64,000 bases of DNA from Amoebophrya sp. A120 (Eukaryota; Sar; Dinophyceae; Syndiniales; Amoebophryaceae): contig CAJINV010000003.1 of the NCBI GenBank assembly GCA_905178155.1, forward strand, positions 455,091 to 519,090, given 5' to 3'. The first letter of the stretch is position 1. Each line of letters opens with the position of its first letter. This document shows positions 21,911 to 34,019 of this stretch, in pieces. Made by a program: the position numbers and the translations under genes. The notes beneath the pieces are model-generated. The model searched no databases, had not been told where the DNA came from, and saw only the letters and a list, made by a program, of their open reading frames with translations.

Positions 21911-24900
21911 ATGGGCGGAGAAAAAAACGACCATGGAGCTGAGCGACCAGGACCACAGAGTAGAAGGAGCTCAGTGTTTGCGCTCCCGACACGGGGCGCG
22001 GACTGGGCTGCGACAAGGCGCTTGTCCATTGGGAAGATAATTACGTCACCAAAGTTGGGGGTGTCTTTGACGAATAGCCCAGCAGGCGCAGCATCTTCAG
22101 GGTCGTCGAAGAAGATTATACAGAAGAAGAAAGGAGACCCTATCTTCGGCGATTTCCCCCGGCGACCTGCGCTTCTTGTCCCACCTAGTGCCACGACGAC
22201 CCGTGGCACGGCGCCTGGACCGGCCGCAGCTCCCAGAGCTCTCTCGCCGTCATCTGTACTAGCGAGTGGATGTTCACGAAGTAAAATCAGCGTTGAGCTG
22301 GTGCTACCGCCGGATGGACTGCTTCGTGCCGCCGCGACGAACGCCGCCCACCATCGGGCCAAGGTGGATCGGGTGCTTGCGGAAGGCGAAGCACTAGAGG
22401 GGGAACACCCGCCTGTTGCTCCGTTGCACTTGATTTCTGAAGGCGAGGAGGATGAGGAAGAGGGCCAACATGATGAAGGCAAAAATGGAACAAGCATCAA
22501 CTCCGCTGTGGACAAACTGTTCGAGACTTTGAACAAGAAAACGGAGGTGCGCGCGGAACGAAGACGTCAAATAAGTCAGGCGCGGAGAGTGAGTCTGGTT
22601 GTCGATGACGGAGAGATTCGCGAAAAGTCTTTGGAAGCGACAGAGGTGGAGAAGCAGAAAAAAATCGAGGAACGGACAGGCATCAGCTACGAGTATGTCA
22701 CGGGTCTGGTCGACAAACTCTACCGCGCGAAGGAGCTTCGCGAGGAATCCGAGGCCGAACAACGCAGACATCGAGAAGCACGCGTCGGCCACGAAATCGG
22801 ACTTCCGGGCAGCAGGAGATCATCCACTTCGCCGTCTGGTGGTGGCAGCTCCCTTTCTCGCCCGCCTCCGGAATTGCGGAGAAGTCCGTCGGAAAGTACT
22901 AGTCGCAGACGAGCAGCATCATCTTCCAAGACGATCATACCTACTAGCACGACCTCTTCACCGGGAGCCAAAGCAGAGGACACCTTTGCGTTTGTCAGGT
23001 CCCTGTCGGGAAGAGAGGAGGTGGCGAATAAGGATGAAACCGAAGGTCGTCGTGAGGTACTAAACGACCACTACCCATCAGCTGCGGTAGAGGCCACTAC
23101 CGCAGCTGACGACAGGATCATAGGCACTACGACGGCCGAGTCCTCTGCCCCAAGTAGCGTCCAAAAGACTTCTTACCAAAGCAGGGGAGCTTCTACCTCC
23201 TACACAGAACAGAGACACGACGCCATTAGAAGACACGTAGAGGAGAACATGAATACCAGAGAACTCTATGCGGCTGCGTCTAAGGTCATTCATGAGAACG
23301 AGGGCGCGCACAAGGAGGATCGCCGGCGCAACGAGGAGGATTTTGCGAGGCTGCTGGAAAAGAACCCCCGACCTTCTGCGCCGCCCCCCAGCAACACACC
23401 GGCACAGCGCGACAATGGACGCGGCCGACGTTTGTCGCATAAGATACGGAAATCCGCAATAACAGCCGGCGACGACGAAAAAAATAAGAAGAGCAGGGCC
23501 AGTTTCCGCCTCAGCAACAAAAGTGACAAACATCCAGTAGTTCATGTGAGTGCCACAGGGGTGGACAGTAGGCAGGGGCGTTTCGCGGAAGGCGAACGTG
23601 CGGTTTCTGAGGTTGAACAACCGGAGCAGGTTGTAGAAGGCGGGGCAAAGAACTTAGGCGACGCACAGCCACGACGACCCCCGGATCATCCGAATGACAC
23701 TAAAAACAACAGAACTCGGTCGACGTACGCAGACAATAAAGAGGTCGAAATAAAATCAGCCCAACGAGTCACGAAGAACCCGGATCAATATGGCACCGAC
23801 GAGCACGAAGACTTCCTTGCCAACGCTGCCATGCGTGTTGCGAATAACCTGTACGCTGCCGGAGCAGCACCAGCCGGCGCTATACCTGAGGGCGAAGCGG
23901 TGGCTTATGGTGCTACTGCACACCATTTCACCTCGCGCGCCCTGGACTTCAACAAGATGTTCCGACAGCAACAGAAGCCCGTGGCGACAATCTTCGACCC
24001 GGGGTACGGAGCCGTGAAAGGTACCATGATGGGAAACGGAGCCGTGTACGGCGGAACGCAGTTGGCGCCACCCATCAGAGGTCAATCGATCCACCTCGGT
24101 GCGGACGGAAAGATACAGAGTGTCGGCCCGGCCGCCACGACGTCCATGCATTCACACACGGTCACCCCCGATGGCAAGGCGTACAATTTTCGCGCGGAGT
24201 ACGACTTCGCGCCGACGACAAGCACGAACGGCCGCGCGACCTCCTTCCAGACGATTTCGTCCGATCAGGTAGTTCATCGAGGCAGTATGGTGATGTCCTC
24301 GCAGTATGAGCGCGACTCTGCCGGTCTTGCGAATACCACGTTTGGGGGCGGGTACATACAATCCCGGACATCGGCGTCAATTGCCCCTCCGGGTACGTAC
24401 GGTGCGGGGGGCGGGATGTACAACGCAACTCGATCCCAAGCACGCCCAGCATCGGGGGTAGTTGTTCCAGCAATTCCAAACTTTTCCGCAGCAGCTGCAT
24501 CTTCGCAGGCCCGCCTTCATTCTTCGCGCTCGCAGACTCCAGATTTCTCCCAACTGTCGTCCTCGCGCAGCACGCAAAACACGCCGGCTTCTACTTCGAC
24601 CCGAGGTCGTCGTACGACAATGCAATTGCCATCGATGCAAACGACGTATCCGAACATACCCGACCTGGCGTCGAAGTCGCTGTATTCGGCTGTAGCTCGG
24701 GGAACGACGGGCGCCAGCACCCGCGGAGACGGCGCTTCGCGGCTTACGACGCAACACATAATTCAGACAACGCCGCTCTCAACGTCTTCCGCCGGCTCGT
24801 CTACTTCACGAAGTAGTCGCCGGGGTCGTTCTCACCGACGGAGACTACACCGACTCAGCGACCGCGGGATCGCTGACGAGGATCTCAGTAGCGATGACTC

Positions 24901-27232
24901 CTCGAGATCGTCCCAAATAACCGCCTCAAGCAGGAGCACCAGCCGCCCGCGCAGTCATCGGAGTGGCCGTGCTTCGTCTCGTTCTCCGCGTCTGCCTAGC
25001 TACCGACACACTGGTACCGTGCGGACCGGGCCGAATGAAGTAGAGACACGTGGCGAGTATGTGGACGACGACGGAACGCCCCGCTACCACCACCACCGCC
25101 GGCGACATCACTCCAGCAGGCGCGAATCACAGGCGTCGCGAAGGCCATCTGTTTCACCTCGAGGGGGCCAACCGGGAGGTTACGGCACCGGTATGGCCGC
25201 GGGCCCATGGATTATTGCGGCGCTGCCGACCGCATCACCCTTTGGAGGGGGAGGAGGTGTGTTTCCGACGTTCCTGAACAATCCTGGCTTCAGTGTTATT
25301 TCAGCCGCGCAGCAAACTGCAGCTCTGGGGCCGTCTGGCCTCGGAGCAGCCCTGAGTGGATTTTCCGGGGGGACGGGTCAGGTCGCAGCAGGGTTAGACG
25401 CAAGCAGTCGTGTACTAGAAGGTACAGCACGCAGTCCTTCCAACTTAGGTGCAGCTACGCCCGTCCAGGCTGTTCCACCAATGCCCCCCATCGACGTGGA
25501 GGCTATTCTGCGCTCGGAGCTGCGTCTGGCGTTGAGCGGCCTCGCACGTGGCGTCCGGTCGGTCGATCGTACCGGGCCCGCCGGTGAGCAAGCACTGAGT
25601 AACGGAACCGTCGATCCGGAGACGCTGAGTGCTCGCGCCGCAGCTCTGGGTGTCGACCCCTCGCATTCGCTGACCCCCGGTGGACTGCTGCCCGACTTGC
25701 GCTCGTTGACCCCCGAACGATTTCAGGGACTGACGGGGCCGCCGGATGAAATGGTGCTGAGCAACATTCTCGATACCATGAACAAGGCGAGCACGACCTC
25801 CCCTCGGGCCGCAAGCGGGAGCCGAAGCCCGGTCGGTTCGGGAGGTAGAGAGCGACCGTTGAGCGTGAAAATGTTCTACGAAGGAGACAGCAAGCTGGAC
25901 GCGGTCAACCGACGCGTGGACCGCGCGCTTCGCAGTTGCGCAAGTGCGCTGAGCGACGTGTACGCGTCGAGGATCGGCGGGGATCCGTGGAAGTGGAGCT
26001 ACTACAACAGCCGACGGGGAGGCGGCGGGGCGGCCTGGCGCCGCGACCCGTCCTTGAGTCCCACGGGGATGCTCGCAACGCCCCGAGAAGCTGCTGGCTT
26101 TCTATCGGCACAACAGCGGACACACGCTGCAGCTACAGGAAGTGGCGTAAGTGCCCCACTTTACCGTGGTTCGAGCAGGTCGCCACGGGCGGGAAATAAT
26201 GCAGGACGCTTCACGCCGCCGCTGGCCCCATTCGGAGAGGTGATAAGAACGGGCGGCCGCACACCGCCCGCAGTGGCGGGTCGCGTGCCGCTGTTGCCCG
26301 GAAGGACAACGGAGCGCGGAGAAGACGCGTTCGGCAATGCTGCTAACCACACACTCGTGTTTCCGTACCAGTCACACAAATACAAGATATCGACACCGCC
26401 GCCAGGCATGGCCGCTGACATGGTTTCTAACCGACATCTAGAGCTTGCACTCGCGAATCAAGCGCAAGCCCGGGCAGCAGGAGGCACGAGCAAAGACACC
26501 GTGGGACCGACTATGTATTCGCCGCGTCCGTTCGCAAATGGCACGGACGAGCTTTGGGCCTGGGGCCCCCGAAGGCTGGGAGGGGACGACTCGTCGAAGA
26601 ATCAAAATGGTGGAACTACGGGAGTTGGTGTTGACATAATGACGGCCACCAGCCGTGTTCGTGATGTCGACCCGACCTCAGCGCCCGGCACCATTCGGTA
26701 TCTGCGGCAGCTGCATGAGGGAAGTATGCCACGCGCCACACAGCTCTCGCCCGCCCCGCACCGGCCCCAGACTGGTGGTCCTCCGCCGCCCGCAGGAGGC
26801 AGCTCTGCCGCACGACTGTACTTCCCAGACTATTCCGCAGTGCTTCCAGAAAATCCTGAACTCAAGCGGAGGCTCCAACAGAACGCCGCGACGCAGCGGG
26901 CACTGGACTTGGACAGGCACAGCATCCTCGATTTGCACCGTCTTCCGACCGATCCCGGACTTCTTTCAGGGCTGCAGCATAAGCACAAGCATCGCAACGA
27001 TGTACGGCTGGCGCGACAATTCGCAGAATTAGAGGCACCAAATAGCGGCCTTTCACAGGCACAAAATTGGGAACCGCAGCACGTTCCGCTGGCGACGATA
27101 ATGCCGGAGGACGGATTTGGCATGGACAGCGCGCGAAGGAGTGAGGATGTAACGCGCATGCGGAACTCAAATTACACTTACGATAGACAGAATCGGAACA
27201 CAGTCGATGAAGGCGATTTTGACTTTGTCTGA
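21911..27232 (+). CDS. Giant low-complexity protein, 1773 aa
   Basis: A single frame from the first ATG after an in-frame TGA to a TGA at 27232. Residues about 195-300 are charged and helical (EEDEEEGQHDEGK, then RAERRRQISQARR and VEKQKKIEERTGISYEYVTG). There is a long Ser/Arg-rich part near residues 950-1100 (SRSSRRGRSHRRRLHRLSD), then Gly/Ala/Pro-rich sequence. No catalytic domain is seen. The Arg/Ser tracts recall proteins of splicing or RNA condensates, but composition alone is weak evidence. The frame continues open for about 100 codons after the TGA, and a GTGAGG donor at 27141 offers an alternative C-terminus. Confidence 0.75.
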   Translation: MGGEKNDHGAERPGPQSRRSSVFALPTRGADWAATRRLSIGKIITSPKLGVSLTNSPAGAASSGSSKKIIQKKKGDPIFGDFPRRPALLVPPSATTTRGTAPGPAAAPRALSPSSVLASGCSRSKISVELVLPPDGLLRAAATNAAHHRAKVDRVLAEGEALEGEHPPVAPLHLISEGEEDEEEGQHDEGKNGTSINSAVDKLFETLNKKTEVRAERRRQISQARRVSLVVDDGEIREKSLEATEVEKQKKIEERTGISYEYVTGLVDKLYRAKELREESEAEQRRHREARVGHEIGLPGSRRSSTSPSGGGSSLSRPPPELRRSPSESTSRRRAASSSKTIIPTSTTSSPGAKAEDTFAFVRSLSGREEVANKDETEGRREVLNDHYPSAAVEATTAADDRIIGTTTAESSAPSSVQKTSYQSRGASTSYTEQRHDAIRRHVEENMNTRELYAAASKVIHENEGAHKEDRRRNEEDFARLLEKNPRPSAPPPSNTPAQRDNGRGRRLSHKIRKSAITAGDDEKNKKSRASFRLSNKSDKHPVVHVSATGVDSRQGRFAEGERAVSEVEQPEQVVEGGAKNLGDAQPRRPPDHPNDTKNNRTRSTYADNKEVEIKSAQRVTKNPDQYGTDEHEDFLANAAMRVANNLYAAGAAPAGAIPEGEAVAYGATAHHFTSRALDFNKMFRQQQKPVATIFDPGYGAVKGTMMGNGAVYGGTQLAPPIRGQSIHLGADGKIQSVGPAATTSMHSHTVTPDGKAYNFRAEYDFAPTTSTNGRATSFQTISSDQVVHRGSMVMSSQYERDSAGLANTTFGGGYIQSRTSASIAPPGTYGAGGGMYNATRSQARPASGVVVPAIPNFSAAAASSQARLHSSRSQTPDFSQLSSSRSTQNTPASTSTRGRRTTMQLPSMQTTYPNIPDLASKSLYSAVARGTTGASTRGDGASRLTTQHIIQTTPLSTSSAGSSTSRSSRRGRSHRRRLHRLSDRGIADEDLSSDDSSRSSQITASSRSTSRPRSHRSGRASSRSPRLPSYRHTGTVRTGPNEVETRGEYVDDDGTPRYHHHRRRHHSSRRESQASRRPSVSPRGGQPGGYGTGMAAGPWIIAALPTASPFGGGGGVFPTFLNNPGFSVISAAQQTAALGPSGLGAALSGFSGGTGQVAAGLDASSRVLEGTARSPSNLGAATPVQAVPPMPPIDVEAILRSELRLALSGLARGVRSVDRTGPAGEQALSNGTVDPETLSARAAALGVDPSHSLTPGGLLPDLRSLTPERFQGLTGPPDEMVLSNILDTMNKASTTSPRAASGSRSPVGSGGRERPLSVKMFYEGDSKLDAVNRRVDRALRSCASALSDVYASRIGGDPWKWSYYNSRRGGGGAAWRRDPSLSPTGMLATPREAAGFLSAQQRTHAAATGSGVSAPLYRGSSRSPRAGNNAGRFTPPLAPFGEVIRTGGRTPPAVAGRVPLLPGRTTERGEDAFGNAANHTLVFPYQSHKYKISTPPPGMAADMVSNRHLELALANQAQARAAGGTSKDTVGPTMYSPRPFANGTDELWAWGPRRLGGDDSSKNQNGGTTGVGVDIMTATSRVRDVDPTSAPGTIRYLRQLHEGSMPRATQLSPAPHRPQTGGPPPPAGGSSAARLYFPDYSAVLPENPELKRRLQQNAATQRALDLDRHSILDLHRLPTDPGLLSGLQHKHKHRNDVRLARQFAELEAPNSGLSQAQNWEPQHVPLATIMPEDGFGMDSARRSEDVTRMRNSNYTYDRQNRNTVDEGDFDFV

Positions 27233-27540
27233 CCAGCCGCTACTGCTTGTTTGGAACACGAACAAGAACCTGGACCTACTAAAAATCAGAATCAGCAATT
27301 GCAATTTATTCGTCACACGACGGAGGTTCTCGATCTCCTTCTGGAGTACAAAGAAATCACTCTCGATAGCATCAGTAGGTGTTACGTCTTGGTGATGGTG
27401 GCCGTGCTGCGCCAGCACTGTCGTGCTTTGCCATCCTCCTATTTGAAATTGAAAATCGGATGTTTCGTGTTCAGCAATGTCGGTATAATCGGTAGTTTTG
27501 CGAAGAATCTCGTCGTCGTGCGTGTCTATTCATGATGACT
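27141..27540 (+). other. Possible alternative 3' exon of the giant protein gene
   Basis: A GTGAGG donor at 27141 (phase 1) and a CAG acceptor ending at 27236 would remove 96 nt, including the TGA stop. The frame then reads into LEHEQEPGPTKNQNQQLQFI and HTTEVLDLLLEYKEITLDSI, which look like coding sequence. A further donor-like AG/GTGTTA lies near 27379. Both the short form (stop at 27232) and this one are plausible. Confidence 0.4.
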
Positions 27541-28092
27541 GAATCCCTGAACAAACTGTGTCGGTAGAAGTTTCTCCGGTTGTTATACCGATTGGATTGC
27601 GTGAATGTGGAATAACTCTTCCGGGATCATCGAGGTCGTCAAAACACGTGGGACGTTGATTATTGTGATAGAGAATGAAAGCTGGTATCGCCTATTTTGT
27701 CGTACAGAGTTGTTCACACGTGGGGCGGGTTCTGGGCGTACGTACGTAGCCGTAGGATACATGACTTTGACTTGTCAAAGTTAAAGAGCCGAATACACGT
27801 ATTCACAAGATGAAAGCGTAGTCCCCGGCGTTACTCTAGGCGGACGCATCTGGTAATATTCACGGCCTGCCATCTTTAAGGTCGAAAATGAATTCTGAAA
27901 GAGAATAACATCATAGATCAGAAAACGAGGGTTGGAAGCCACGGACGAGAGTGTTTCTTTGAAAAATGGACCACACATGTAAGTACTTAGCTCTGTAAGG
28001 TTAACCAGATTGAGCGAGGTTGCCCGGGCTGATCTTCATGTTGTTGACAAAAGTTCTTCGCGCCGCCTAGTGTTGACATTTCAAGAAAGATC
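27541..28092. other. Intergenic spacer
   Basis: AT-rich with short ORFs only. I see no domain, repeat or structure that I can support. It contains the leader of the next gene. Confidence 0.5.
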
Positions 28093-31000
28093 ATGGCAAA
28101 AATCGAAGATTTGCACTCCACCTATGAAAACTTTAACTTCGAAGATTCGCACGAGAGCCCCGGCTGTACATCGTCCCCGGGCTTCAATTACGTGCAGGAG
28201 CTGGACTTGATTCTGACGGAGCTACGCGATATCAACGCAGCCAGAGGTGGTGGAGGTACTGCAAATGAAGTTGTAGAGCAGAGCGCGGAACAAGGACCCC
28301 ATCCCCAGTTGGTGACGTCGTCAGCACCCGGGTCTTCTACGACCATTATGCCAGCAGCTCCTGTTTCGCCCATCGACTCGGTTCCGGTCGAGCGGCAGCA
28401 ACCGCAGCCACGAAGAACTCGCGGTACGCTCGAAGCCGCAGCCTCGTCATCTAACGCGACGTCCTCTACTAAACTGTCGTCTGGCGACTTTGCTCCGATC
28501 GTGACACAGGTGTGCCACAGTCCGAACGATGCTGCAACGTACTTCGTCGTCCCGCCGGGTGCCGGTGCGGGTGTGAACAGCAAAATGGATCCGCAGAGTC
28601 ACCAAACCTACAGCCTAGACGACGGAATTGGCCGGCACAACAAGTTTCTGGAACTTTTGGCGAATTCGTCGGCTGTGACAGGTGGAACGAAAGAGGCGCA
28701 CAACGAAGATGTCGTGCCAAGACCTGTCAACATTTCTACTTCGGGCCAGGCTGGTGCAGGTGCAGTTGCTCTTGTCGGAGATCAAGATGCCATGGTCGCT
28801 CAAGCGGCCGCAACTTCCACCGACTCCCTGTCCGCAACGTATGGGCTCGATGACGATGTTTTTGAAACAGAAGATCCAGATTCGATCGTAGCAAAGTCAA
28901 GCCTGATTCCGGTTTCGATCACTGCGGGTACCATGCAGCTCTCTGCGTCTAGCAGCACAAACGAACCCAGCACCACCTGCCCAAGCAGCAACAACGTCTC
29001 GGACGCAGAGCACCATCATGGTACTATGATGTACCAATCGCAAAAATCGCTCGAGGAAAGCAGAGCGCTTAGGACGAATACCCGTGGGGGCGCCGCGCCT
29101 TTTTCGTCCTTTGCATATCGGCACGGGCTGGCTGGAACCACCGTCGCATCATCTTCAAGTACTAGTGCTGGTGGCACGAGCAGCGCCGCGCCGGTAGTTG
29201 CTCTCGATGTCAATACGGGAACGGGAGGACAGCTGCACCTGCACACGGGAGCAGGAGGAAGGAAAACGGAAAGCGGTTCGGTTTTTTCGAGCGGCTGGGC
29301 CTCCAGTAGCACGTCAAGTTCCAAACAAAATGAGGTCCTCGCAGCGCACACAAGAACTTTCGCTTCTTCATCTTCAGGGCGAGCGGCGCAAGAGAAGCAG
29401 TCCGCCCAGCAGGCGTCTACGCCTCAACGGTCAGGCTCCTCCCGGCTACGCGTACGGCCGTCGAGCGGCGGAGTCTGGGAACACGAGACCGAGACGGATG
29501 CTGCACCTGCTGCTCTTCCATCCTCCAGCGACCTCCGAGAAAGTCGACGCCCACCGGAGCAGTCGTTGTCAGTGCTGTATACGGAAGCGGTACCGAAGTG
29601 GAAGTTACTGTGGTTCTTGATGCTCTCAATTATATGATACAGGGAAGTGTCTGCCCGCCCGCTGTTCAACTTCATATATTTGTCTTTGGATGGAAAATTG
29701 AAAATTCAAATTGCGCATAGTTGACCCCCTTTCAGTTACTAGCTGCGGAGGCATATTAATATATCGTACAACACGACTACTACAGCGACCACCGACCTAT
29801 TCCGCTATCGTACCAAGTTCTACGACTTTTGACGATGAGGAAATAACGGAACAAAGCCCGAACAAGCGTTGCCCGCCAGCAATACGCATGCCGGTGTCAT
29901 CAACCAAGTTTCACACGCCGTTGACCTTTACTCCCGACGAGCTGGTGGCACTTGACGTTCAGCCAGTGGCTGCACCTGGAAGTACGAGTAGCTCGGCGGC
30001 CCGAGGTCGAGCGGAAGCGGAACACTCTGGTGATGCTTCGCGAGCCGTAGATGAAGATCTGGATGTTGTAGAAGCTGAAGCGCACCCTTCGGAGCAGCTG
30101 AAGGAAAACGAGAGCTTCAAGAAGATTCTGGAGCAGATCGAGTCCACGCAAACGCGGTTGCACGAAAAGCTCGCGACGGCCATGGCCGGAATCGCACTGC
30201 AACCACCAACCGAGGAGGTGCCCGCCTTTCTGGTAGAACAAGAATCAAGAACCCTGGTGGATGAAGAAGTCTACGTTGCGGACAACGACCTGCAGGACGA
30301 GGCGGAAGATGAACGCGACCTAGACATAGACGTGCGAGATCAAGCCGAAGTAGCACAGGCCGCTGCACGAGGACCCACGGATTCAAGGTTCTTGTCGCCG
30401 CTGCAAGGCCACGTACAATTGTGCGAGGAGAACATCGATTTGGCGGAAGCTGCCGAGATGGACGAAACCGTATCGCAAGAGGAACTGGCCGCGCAAAGAA
30501 GAATTGCAGCCGATCACTCGGCCGGCGGCATTTCTAACCTGCACGCAAAGCCGCGTAGTGATGCGAGAAACCGTGTGATTTCTCCGTCGACGCCGCCGCT
30601 CGACGAGCAGGTAGACTTAGACAACTTCGTGGACCTACTTCACAGCGATCAAGAAGGCAGGCCACGCGCCAAATCATCGCCAACATCCCGTGCGGTCGTG
30701 CACGTTCCCAGAATTGCCGGCTTTGAGCGCGTCACAAATTCCGCCCAGAAAAGGCGCAGTAGTGCGGCTTCTTTGAAGAACTTTGTTTCTTCGTGGCTGG
30801 GAGGTGGCAGTAAGGCACTACTGCATACGGGGCCAAGTGCCAGTACAGGGGCGACGGCGGCGAGTAAAGCAGCAGCGAACAAACCGCTGAACGCGCTGAA
30901 GGCAACAACTGCGGCAGCGGCCGCCATGGTGACAACGGTTCCTCTAAGAATAAAGTCGTCCTCCTCCTCCTCAGCTACGTCTCTGCTGGATAATGGGAAC

Positions 31001-34000
31001 AAGCCGGACGAGAGCGCAGGTGTTGCCGAACAGGCCTCATCACCTGCAGCAGCCGCGAGTCCGAGCAGTAGCCCAAATGCACATTACCACCTGATCGAAC
31101 AGAAGCAGGCGAACAAGAAGCTGCAGGCTGTGGCGGCGAAAACTCCCACTGCAACGGAACAGCCGCGCTTAACTGCGCCGCGCCCCACTCCTCCTATGCC
31201 TCCAAGAAGTCCCGAGGATATAATTTCGTCAAGCAGCAACAAGGCAGATTCTTCGCACGGACTGGTTGAGATAACATCAACTGGATTGAAGCCGCGTCTG
31301 CGCGCAGGTCACCGACCCCCACCTCGTGTGAATGGGGGGCAGCAACAAGGTCCTCTTCAGGCTGCTGCAGGGACTTGTTCTCCTGCGCCGCGGCGGAATA
31401 GCCTTCCAGTTTCCGGGAGGGGCAATAATTCCAGTGGCGCGAAGGTTTCAAGCCGTGGTAGTCGACCACCGAATTCTGGTCGGCGGCAGTCGCTGCGGGG
31501 AAGCGCGAGCAAGCCTCGCTCCATTTCTTCTCCCAACGGCTCGCGTCAGTCCAGTGTGGATCCGTGCGGCCGGACAGCTCAACAGGCGGTTGCAGCTGTC
31601 GCAAGTACACCGATGGTAGCTAGCAAGGAAGAAACGGAAGTGGTGGCGCGACTGGCGAGATCCACTGCCAGTTCCGGAGCAAAGCGAAGCGAATCTGCTT
31701 CCCGTCGAACAACCCGGGACCAGCAGCTTCGCACTGGTGTTTCCTCGAAAAAGGTAAAGGCCTTCATGCCGGGCGGTGCGGCTATCACGCCCATCACCGG
31801 AGGGGACCAACAAAAGCTCGCGTTTGCGAGGTCGCGACAAACATCTCCAGCTCTAGTAGCGAAGAAGTCGCCTCCGTCTGCAACGGGCAGTGGCAGTGCG
31901 GCACGGGCGACAAGAAAAAATGGACCTATTGAACAACAGCAACAAAACAAGAGAAGTACCAGCCCACCCAAGGTACTAGAACACACTCGGACAGCTGTTT
32001 TTCGTCCACAGCAGCACACGAAAATAGCTGCCGGCGTCTCGTCCACAAATGGTGCAGCTCAAAGCCCACCGCCTGAAGCGACGATAACAGACCAGGTGGT
32101 AGCGAACGCGATTGCGCCCCTGCCCCGACACCCATATCTTGTCCGCAATGGAACCCGTGCGGCATTGTTCGGGCAGCATGCATCGTCGCAGGCGTCATCA
32201 ATGCGCTCCATCCCACGTATGAAAACTGAGATGCAGCAGCTGGTGCACCAGGGACATAATTCACAACTAGCTCACAAAGTAGAATGCCACACTGCTACCC
32301 CAGGGACTAGTGCCGGGGGAACCAGATTTCATCAGTCATCGACCGGGATGAACAGGAAGCCAGCGTCTGTCGGTGGATTCGCAAAGAACATTAGCCGAAT
32401 ACCGCGCCCACCACCAGCACATAAGCCAGCTGCACAATCTCCCACAGTAGTTGCTGCAACAGGGGGGCCTGCGAACAATGCTGCAAACAAAACGCGACGT
32501 CACCGAGACCGACCCGGAAATTTCTTCGCGAGCAAAACATCCGGCACCAGGATTTCTTCAGCTACCGTGCAGCACCAGGAGACTGCCAGTTTGCCTCCGC
32601 CGCAGGCCCAGCAGCTACTGAACGACGTAATCGTAATATCCGACGTGAACAAGAATGCGACGTCTGCATCAAGTGGAGGACACGTCGCCCCGCGCTGGGT
32701 AGTTCCAGCGGGAGGTGCTGGTCCAAGTGCTGCGGCAGGAGCAGGTTTTGTTTCTCCAGGAGCAGCTCCTCCTGCAGCCACACACAACTCAACAGCTGGA
32801 GGTGGTCATGCTCTATCGAGCACTGCGGTACCGTACCAGTTTCAGCAGCAGCAGATGACGCACCAAGTCGTGCCACTACCTTTACGGGCCAGATCGTCCA
32901 GCATCACGAATTCGACAGGCCAACAAGTCAACATCCTCGGTTCATCCTGGAGCTCACAGGCATTAGCTGCGGCTCCCCAAAAAATCTACTACCGTCCGCC
33001 GCCGAGGGTATTCGTTTCGCCCTCTCCGCCCCTGATCACCCGTTCGCCTTCTTTTTCCTCGATGAACCCTGCTGGCACGAGTTTCGTGCCAACTACGGCG
33101 ACAGCGCCTGTTCCCGCAGCATCGGCTGCGGTTGTGGTGCAGGGTCAGGTGGGGGAGCAGCCAAAAATAACCGCATCTTCGACTGAGCAGCTGCAGCAGA
33201 CCTTGAATTTATCTGCATCGACAACTTCGAACGTGAGCCTCGGTAGAAGTGGACGCGTTGTCGTGCACCGGGTTTTGTCTTCGCCGCCGCCTCCGGTTAA
33301 GCCACCTGCTGCGCAGGTGATTAGCAAACAATCACCGCCTCCAGCAAGCGACGGCCGCGCCCCACTACCGGCAGATCAAGCTTCTGTAGGAGACCAGCAC
33401 CAACAAAGTGTCGCACGACCTCACAGCTACGCGCCACCACCCATCGGAAACATCCGCGGCGTGCCCCTTGCCAGCGCTTTTCAGCCACCGCCTAAGACAA
33501 TGATTGTGCGAAACCCCAGCGGCACTCGGTTGCTTTCTACATCCCCCTCTCCTTTGCGGTTTGCTGCACCAGGTGCGATTCAGCGGTCTTTATCGGCATC
33601 GCTCGGGAATTCCTTTGCCGGCTCCCAGCAAGGTGATACAGCCTCTCTCTCTGCTATCGACTCATTTTTCATGATGTAAGTAGATCGAGATCGTTACGTT
33701 ACGAACAGTCATCAAATGATTTTGCATTACGTGGTGCAAGTATCTTCAAAAAATCAAAATAAAAATGGTTTCAGGTGGTCACGTCTTTGTTGCCGAGCAG
33801 ACGTCGTCCGCTGCCGCACCTTCGGAGCCCCCTACGTCTGCACTCGACGCGACATCGCAAACAGCCTTGCACCTGTCTGGAGATGGTGTATTGGAGAAGC
33901 AGTTGCGCACGGAGAACGAACAACTGAGACTGCACGCACAACAGCTGGCCGCAGAGACTAAAGCACAGGAGCAAAGGATCAGGCAGCTAGAGCAGCGAGG

Positions 34001-34019
34001 ACGATTTGTCAAGAAGTGA
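28093..34019 (+). CDS. Giant low-complexity protein with C-terminal coiled coil, about 1862 aa
   Basis: Exons 28093-29589, 29786-33632 and 33775-34019; phases 0 and 1; 5589 nt in total. Donors GTACCG and GTGATA; acceptors CAG. The first two exons are Ser/Ala/Thr/Pro/Gln-rich, with one charged helical part near residue 595 (QLKENESFKKILEQIESTQT). The last exon is a coiled coil (LEKQLRTENEQLRLHAQQLA onwards) ending RGRFVKK. The intron 2 donor was chosen because it is the only one giving the coiled-coil frame. Without it, exon 2 would stop at 33679 and the last exon could be a separate small gene starting at an ATG at 33765. No family is recognised. Confidence 0.65.

Noticed and set aside
27230-27232. 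In-frame TGA suggesting UGA read-through or selenocysteine
   Set aside because: No sign of a selenocysteine element was visible and an alternative splice can skip it; kept only as an alternative-end finding.
33716-33961. Plus-strand ORF rich in Arg/Cys overlapping the last exon
   Set aside because: It is a shifted frame of the coiled-coil exon 33775-34019, which has the better composition.
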